DNA of 64,000 bases from NCBI GenBank assembly GCA_003993805.1, contig RSEF01000019.1:7305129-7369128 (forward strand), given 5' to 3'. This DNA comes from Himantopus leucocephalus. Lineage: Eukaryota > Chordata > Aves > Charadriiformes > Recurvirostridae. Below are positions 57,451 through 64,000 of this stretch, in pieces. The translations under genes were made by a program, and so were the position numbers. The notes below the pieces were generated by a model. It saw nothing but the letters and a program-made list of their open reading frames with translations, did not search any database and had not been told where the DNA came from. The stretch's first letter is position 1; every line of letters starts with the position of its first letter.

Positions 57451-58500
57451 GCGGACCACAGCATGTCAGCAGCAGCGGGGCCGTACCTGCAGCGCTGGTG
57501 TAGCAGGTTGCGGAGGGGTCCGTGCTGTGGGTCGGGGTGGTGGTGCCGGGGCAGACAGCCTGTCCCCTCCTGGCCCCTGGTGCGGTGTCTGCCTTGTGCC
57601 GCAAGAGAAGCACAAGCCCCTGCCCCAGCGGAGCACGACGGTGAGGACTTCTCTGGAGGGCTGGGTAGCGGAGAGGTGGGTCAGGAGCTGCCGCAGGCAC
57701 TGTGGGACCCGGCACCCCCTAGATGTCCCCAGGGGTCTTGGGAGGGGAGGCAGAGAGGACCAGATCGCCTGGACTTTGCGGTGTCCTTGAAGAAGCCTGA
57801 AGCTGGACGAGAGACTGTGCTCTCTTTAAAATTGACTGATTGAGACATAATTTGGATGCAAAACTTGTCATCAGTATTCATGTCCTTTGTCTCAGATGGC
57901 TTTTATTGAGCCAGATCTGAAATGATCGGAAATGGGAGAGTGGTAGATTTCTAGAAAAGCCTTCCGAGGTTTGCAAAGATCTCTGAAGATGATCAAGAGA
58001 GTCACAGTCTGGAGGTACAGGCGGTTTTGTGGGTTTCTGGGTCTTTATTAAGCTGTGTGCTCTAAAGAAAATATAGTACAAGAGAGATAAGAAAATCACC
58101 TTCAGTCAATGTTAGCAGCTAAGAGTAAATCAGCATGCAGTTGTTCTCCAGAATTAATATTTCATCAGGCGTGATTTAAATACTGCTGATTGAATTAACC
58201 CCAGAACTATTGCACTTAAAGACTGTGGCATCCCGTGAATACGAGCGGCACCACTTTCACCGCAGTAAATCTGACTGCTGCATGCAGTGGCAGGGGCCGG
58301 TGACCAGGGGCTCCGTAAGGTACAACGCTTCCCTCAGGAGAAGGTGTTTCTTGAAAATACAGCCCTGAGCGCCGGGCCTGGGCCCGCAGGGTCTGAGCTG
58401 AGCTTTGTCATGCTGATTTATGCCACTCGAGGCAATTTTCTTCCCTGACACAGCGGGTAGAACCCGAACTGGACAGTTGTACGAGGATGGACAGATGGAT
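57451..58500. other. GC-rich patch then AT-rich stretch
   Basis: The part at 57460-57780 is GC-rich with an unrecognised 162-codon plus frame and overlapping frames on the other strand. The part at 57830-58230 is AT-rich. Nothing is assignable. Confidence 0.4.
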
Positions 58501-58530
58501 GGGTTGGGTTGGGTCGGGTCAGGTCAGGGA
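58501..58530 (+). repeat. Pentanucleotide tandem tract
   Basis: There are six 5-base units, GGGTT twice, GGGTC twice, AGGTC and AGGGA, a degenerate (RGGTY)n tract. It is not a telomere repeat (TTAGGG). Confidence 0.8.
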
Positions 58531-61380
58531 AGGGGAGATGCTGCGGTGGCCGGTGCGGGCCGCTGGCCAGCCACTTTACAGACACGACCGCGCTGGTGTT
58601 TGGGGTGAGTAGCAGTTCTGTGCTGGAGTAACTGTGGGCCCATCGCCGGCTGCGTTTCTCCCACAGCCTGCTCTCTCCACCGTGCCCTCCACACCTGCAA
58701 ATTTCTTAGCACAAATGCAGTTTAAAAATTGAAGGTTCGTGACACAAAGATGTGCATGTTTCCCAAACTCGTAGCATTTTGGTGGGCTACTGCTGGAAAT
58801 GTACCTTATCTGTGATTTCTAAAGTACCTTTGAAGTAGTGCGGTGCCAGTTGGGTTTGCATACCTGTTTAAAATCCAAATGAGAAGAACCTAACAAATTG
58901 CATTTCTGTGAAGAGACCACGGCTCTCCATGTGCACTGGCTGCTGCTCCGAAACAGCATAGATCGTTTAAGCTGTTGAAAACTGGGGATGAAATTCTGCC
59001 CTGGGACGTGTGTGCCAGGGCCAGAGCCGGCGGCGGTGGGTGACTGCCCGGCTCCTGGCACCACGCTGCCCGACCCAGCGCCGGGGCTTCCTGCCGGCTC
59101 TTGGGTGGGGTGTTACCCAGATAGACCTCAAATCATAATATAGCTCCTTAATGTCACTAACTGTGTGATTTAAGCTTTTGATCAGTAGAATATAGTGATC
59201 CAGAACACTTTTAATGAACTATATATTTATCTAGGGAGTCATACCACTTTCATCCTCAACATAGCTAATAACCATAGCTCAAAAGAGGCCGCTGGCTCTG
59301 CATCTCGTTTTCAATTTGTGCCTCTTTAAAGGAGATAATCATGGAGAGAAAAATGCAGTGGTTAGGGGAAATGGGTTTGCTCTGTGTCGCCATTTGGAAA
59401 AGAGGCGCGCGAGAGGCAGCGAGAGCCCATCAGCCCCAGGGAAGCACCTTTGCGAACCCCACGAGGGGCTGCGCAGCCTCAGGTCGGTGGGTGCGGATGG
59501 TGGTGTTTCATACCCAAGTTGTTCTTCATCTGCGTGAGCCGCAGTGGCCGTCAGCAGACAAAGCGATAGAGAACCAAGGGCAATTTATTTCCAAGTCCAA
59601 ATACTATGAAGAAGCTGCTCAAGCAGGAGATTTCATCCTTCCCACCTCTTTCAGGACTCAGAGTTGCTGAAGTTTCCAATTTCTTTTTCTTTGGACTTTC
59701 TCCTCCCTCTCTGAAAGATTCTTTTAGTGCAAGTCAGAAGTTATATAAAGTCAGAGATATATTTTAACTGTAATACCAGAGCTACAAAGGGGAATGGAAT
59801 TGCATGGGGACATTAATGACCTCTCTTCTAGAGCTTTTTGTTGTTTTGTTTTGTTCCTATTTAATTTTGCTTTGGAAGGAGGGCAGGCACTGATGCTACT
59901 GGGTTCTGAGGAAGGGGAAAGGTGTCGTTTCTTGAAGAAACAGAGGAAAAACCCTGCCTGGGGAACGTGTCAAATTAACGACTCTACTTGGGCTTTGCAT
60001 TAGCTTATCATATTTCTGGCCAGACTTGTCGGCTTCTTTAAACATGAGGCAGCTCATGCTTTCAGGTCATGCTTTAAACATAATGCAGCTCCTGATTTTT
60101 ATGCATGTTTCCAGAAATGGATTCATCTCAGCAAATGAAGACATTAGACGTCCATTTCTTATTGGGAAATACAGATCAGGCCTGTCTCGTTGTTTTAGGC
60201 ACCCCCTGTATGTCGTTTCCACCAGAGACTTGGCAAATCCTCTCTGCTGGATTAACGATTGCACCAGCCCAAGAGCTAACAAAAGACCAAAGAAATCCTT
60301 TATTAAAGGGGTTTTAAGTCATGTTCCCTGCCAGTAAAGTTCACTCCTGGAGAACCAAGGCTCTGTTTAAGAATGGTTTAGTTTGTTGAATGAAATGCCA
60401 TTTGCATCTGTGCCAAGGTTTAACGATGCCCTTTACCGCTGTCCTGAGTGAGCCCTGCCTGAGCCGGGAGCTCCTCACAGTCCCTGGGGCTGGGAGAAAG
60501 CAAAAATGGCTTAAAAGCCCGGCTGGAGGTCTGCGCTGACTTACAAGCCTCAGGCAAGGATTAGGGCTCTGTTTGAGGGATCCTGCCATCTCTAACAAAA
60601 GCTGTAATCATACTTAAGACTAGTATTGGCTCATCAGAATTGCACTGAAATTACCAGTCCAAAATCCACTGAAAACTGGGGGAAAAACTGAGCTCCATGT
60701 TGGAGTCTGGCAAGCGTCTCTTTGGTGGAGGAAACCTCTGCTCCTGTACCCATGGATAATGTTCCCGCCTTCCTGGGGAAGTGATAAACCTATGGGTGGG
60801 CTTCTTTATGTTGTGCGTGTTTTCCCTAAACACTGAAAACTGAAATAAACAAGTATGGTCTATCTTTAATAATATGTGCAGTGACTGTGTAGAATAGCTA
60901 ATTTGCATCTCATTACATTAACTTTAATTTTGGGAACATGTTTGCTGCCTGATTGGTCTCGAAATAGTACAGCAATACTTTATTTCAGAGTGCATTTTTC
61001 ATGTGGTTTTGTTGAGAAGGCCACTGTTGGATGTGCATCTGCATATTGATTCTGGTGGAAAAAGTCATTATTTTCATTCTAATATATAGTTGTACCAGTC
61101 TTCTCTATGTAATTAAGGTAATTCTTGGCTTGCATGTGCAACGGAGCTGTGACTTCATGGCACTGTCACAAGCAGAGGGGCTGACACACCTCCAGCGCAG
61201 CGATGGTGGTGGAGTCGGTGAGCGGCCATCCCAAGGGGAGCAGCGCGCTCACCCGCCGCCGCTCTTCGTGCCATCCGGAAAGTAACGGGAGGCTCAGACA
61301 AAGGAGCCGAGCCTTTCCTCACGTCCGTGTAACAGCATGCCTCGGTTCTTTATATATGGAGCTTATGTGAACCATATACT
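58531..61380. other. Mostly AT-moderate noncoding stretch
   Basis: No gene is recognised. A GC-rich patch lies at 59010-59100, and AT-rich segments at 59110-59290 and 60880-61110. A plus-strand frame of 109 codons at 59341-59670 is open, but no domain is recognised and no splice sites frame it. A short duplication at 60037-60094 is listed separately. Confidence 0.4.
60037..60094 (+). repeat. Diverged 22-base direct duplication, 36-base period
   Basis: The 22-base segments 60037-60058 and 60073-60094 both start TTTAAACAT and share GCAGCTC. By eye, 19 of 22 positions match. It is a local tandem duplication. Confidence 0.6.
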
Positions 61381-62300
61381 TTACTCATAAATCCCTCATG
61401 GCAGAAAATGTACAACAATATATATCACGTCCTACACAGGGTGATAAACAGGAGATCTTAAGCATCTGAGGAAATTTGGTTCCTCTAGCTGGTCTGTCGG
61501 TTGGTATTTGGGGCTGGTTTAGAAATTGTTCTTTGCCAGTAAGAGCTGCAAAGAAATTATCATCAATCTACAGTGTTGAAGGCCTGAGAGCAGGCTGGTT
61601 TTAGTGGCTATTTTGTATTATATTGATATGGTAAAATGCCAATTGGTTTTTCTGAAATAAAAACAGCAACAGCCAATAATTAATGTTCCCATAGTTAATT
61701 AACGTGGTCTAGCTGGATATGTGAAGCCATATACTCTGGCCTCAGAGATTTATCTGCTGGGGTTCACATCCCCCTGCATGCTTTCCCGGGCTGCCTGGCT
61801 GCGCAGGCTGCGTGCCTTGTGCCCCGCTCAGCCCTTTCGACAGGCAGCTCCGGTGACACCGGTGACACCAGGGACACCCGCTGGGACTTTCAGCTTTCCC
61901 CTTCTGGAGCAAACTGAGATGGCTGCGCACTGTTCTAACCACTCCTCCTCTTGTGCCGAGTCATTATTCATTTGTGGGTTTATTAGCTGTTTATGAACAT
62001 GCTCTAACGTTTTAGGGGACAAGGATGACCCTAATCAGGCGCAATTACATGGGCTCAGGGTGATTTGTGAACGCACCGGTGTGTGTGTGCACCGCTGGGA
62101 CAGCGTCCCCTCTCCTTGGCTGCCCGCGGTACTAACGCAAAGGCAGCCCAGGGCTCAACTTGTCAAACGCTGAAGCAGAGACGCGCGACTCGTTAACAGC
62201 AGACTTTGCAGTTGAGTTAATTGAGGTTGGTGGATTTGGGTTAGAGAGAGGGTAGAAGGACGGGGCTCTGGGTGGAGTGAGGAGGATAAAGCCGGGGACG
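61381..62300. other. AT-rich stretch then mixed sequence
   Basis: The part at 61381-61730 is AT-rich and CNE-like, with TTAATTAACG near 61695. The part at 61780-61920 is GC-richer and holds the 9-base tandem listed separately. No gene is recognised. Confidence 0.4.
61852..61878 (+). repeat. Three tandem 9-base units
   Basis: GGTGACACC occurs twice in tandem (61852-61869), followed by a degenerate third copy AGGGACACC. Confidence 0.75.
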
Positions 62301-63330
62301 GTCAGGTGGACATGGCCGGGAGGTGGCCAAGGTGTGACCAACTCAGGGTGCACGTCTCCTCTGTGGGTTCCCGTGCAAAATGGAGTCTTAGGTTCTTTGT
62401 GAAAATTGATACCTGGGAAACCAAGTGCAAAGCTGAGTACAGACTTTTCTGTGGCTGTGGATGATGAACACCTCAAATGAACGAGCAGAACAGAAGCGCC
62501 TGGCTGGGAGCGTTCGCTCGCGAGCTACAATGAGAGGGGAAAGCCCATGTGTGCAAGCAGCGCAGGAGCCTGCGCGTAGTCTCTCAGTACGCGTCAACAG
62601 AACAGAAGGTCCCAAGTATATAAGTGTTTCTGATTCATGTATTTTAGGGCCCCAAGGATTGTTAAAAAATCCCCAGCCTACTCTCTTACATAACATGCTT
62701 CAGAATTTCATCCTGTTAACTCTGTCTCAAGCAAAGTAAATTGAGCCTGAATAAAGTGTACCGTCCTGCAAGTTATGCTGTCTTGGCCTCAAGATTTTAA
62801 GAGATGGATGAAATAATAGTAAGTTTAATGGGCTGTTGTCAGTTGTACACAAGCAGCTAAGCAGTTTCCTTCATACCGCTTCACAAACCCCTCTGTAAGC
62901 ACAGTGGGACAGCTTCTGCTGTGGTGATGGTCTGGTGCCACTGGATTACGGTTTGGCCCATTTTTGTTTGGGTTTTAGCTTTAAATCTCTTGTGTTTATT
63001 TTCTTCTTGCTGCTTATCTGTGCTGTGTTCTTGTGCTGTAAGAATAGGACTTCACAGAGCCACTACAAGGCTTTCGGTTCATCAGTTTTTAATTAAATTT
63101 GAATTGAAGATTCTCTTTCCTCTAGGCTAATTTTCAAGTGACAAACAAAATCCCCTTAAGTGCCTTTTCTTTTCTGCCATAAACTAGTAAAGCTGCTATC
63201 GAATTCCCTCAGAAACCCAACTTCTCCAGCCCCATAAGAGTGCGGATTATTGCTCCATCAGAAATAAAACAGAGCAGTTCTTCAGAAAACAGATCAAGTA
63301 AAACCGCTTTTTCTCATTGCCAGGCCCCGG
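62301..63330. other. AT-moderate noncoding stretch
   Basis: No gene is recognised. Short open frames on both strands at 62388-62739 have no domain. The part at 62740-63170 is AT-rich. Confidence 0.4.
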
Positions 63331-64000
63331 TGTTAAGTGCACCCTTTTGGGGGGGTTGGGGTGTGCTGTGCCGCCTCTCCCCCGCGCGAGGCTGTGCTTC
63401 CGAGAGCTGGGGATGCTCTGGCAGCACTTCTCTCGTCATCCCTTCTGCTCTCTGTGCATCTCTAGGATCCGGAGTCCTTTGGCAGAGCCGTGAGTGTGCC
63501 AGCTGGCATAAAGGGTTCGGGCTCAGCCTTGTTCCCCCCGAGAGCTGGGGCAGGACACCGAGTGACCTGCCAGCCCTGTTAAAAGCAGTGCGTTATTTAT
63601 TCAGATGCAAGAGCACGTCAAGGAAAACAAACCCTGACGCGGTGAGCAGCATGCGTGTGTCTCAGCCGCAGGCGCTCGCTGTGCCCAGAAGAGCTCCCAA
63701 GGCCTCGCGTGGTCCAGCAGGACGTGCGTCCCCATCTTGGCCGCCCACACCAAGCCCAGCCCCAGCCGGCGGCCCCGTGGATGAGGGTCTGCGGCACGGC
63801 TGCCAGCACGGGGCAGAGCCCAGCCTCGGTGCTCGCGGTGCTGCCGCGTCTAGGGGTGCCAGTCACCCCACCACGACTGGCCCAGCTCGGCTCTGTCGTC
63901 CCATGAAGCGGTGCCCTGCTGCCCTGCCGGCCACCACTCTGCCGGCCTCCTCCGTCAGCAGCTCTGGGGCCCGTGCGGAGGGCGGCCGGCAGAGCCGCGC
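63331..64000. other. GC-rich end of the window
   Basis: From about 63330 the sequence is GC-rich, and at 63630-64000 it is CpG-containing, with open frames on both strands that have no recognised product. It runs off the window edge, so a CpG island or first exon continuing beyond 64000 cannot be excluded. Confidence 0.35.

Noticed and set aside
58501..58530. Interstitial telomere repeat
   Set aside because: The units are five bases (GGGTT/GGGTC), not TTAGGG.
60001..60020. TAGCTTATCA word similar to the start of miR-21
   Set aside because: Only ten bases match, with no hairpin partner nearby.
1..64000. tRNA, rRNA, CRISPR array, insertion sequence, toxin or viral gene
   Set aside because: No B-box-like GGTTCGAATCC sequence, rRNA core, regularly spaced repeats, transposase frame, LTR pair or viral gene was found on reading both strands.

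Overview
This window looks like bird nuclear DNA with no gene that can be named. The best organism marker is a truncated CR1-type retrotransposon 3' end near 45911-46045. It matches the avian CR1 tail in wording and order: a conserved G-rich stretch, then the block ending in CCCTTCCAACCCAAACCA. There are no SINE arrays, no tRNA or rRNA genes, no CRISPR array and no bacterial-style packed genes. One 100-N gap and two isolated N bases show that it comes from a draft vertebrate assembly.

The layout is a mosaic. GC-rich and often CpG-rich patches of 200-700 bases (for example 3.1-3.5, 21.0-22.3, 26.6-27.1, 31.2-31.6, 32.4-32.8, 36.5-37.2, 41.5-41.9, 47.2-47.5, 53.8-54.4 and 63.6-64.0 kb) alternate with AT-rich, stop-dense, non-repetitive stretches (for example 6.4-7.3, 19.9-20.3, 27.3-28.1, 36.2-36.5, 42.7-43.1, 50.9-51.2, 52.9-53.6 and 56.6-56.9 kb). 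The AT-rich stretches carry many TAATTA/ATTAAT-like words, one exact POU octamer and several perfect palindromes. This pattern is typical of avian gene deserts or very long introns, where old conserved noncoding elements stay AT-rich while neutral DNA drifts to high GC. Conservation itself cannot be seen from one sequence. The long open frames, up to 289 codons, lie almost entirely in the GC-rich patches, overlap each other on both strands and resemble no family I know. I treat them as composition artefacts.

A few places deserve checking as exons or coding relics. They are a 36-base microexon-like segment with a tandem CAGCAG acceptor (25134-25169), exon-like intervals at 5153-5234 (+), 7606-7811 (-) and 23835-23957 (+), and coding-like frames at 9606-9904 (+), 13116-13703 (-), 19375-19640 (+), 47622-47796 (-) and 48971-49499 (+). 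None is recognised and all are low confidence, because a 64 kb window is expected to contain such decoys by chance. I found no convincing new biological system here.
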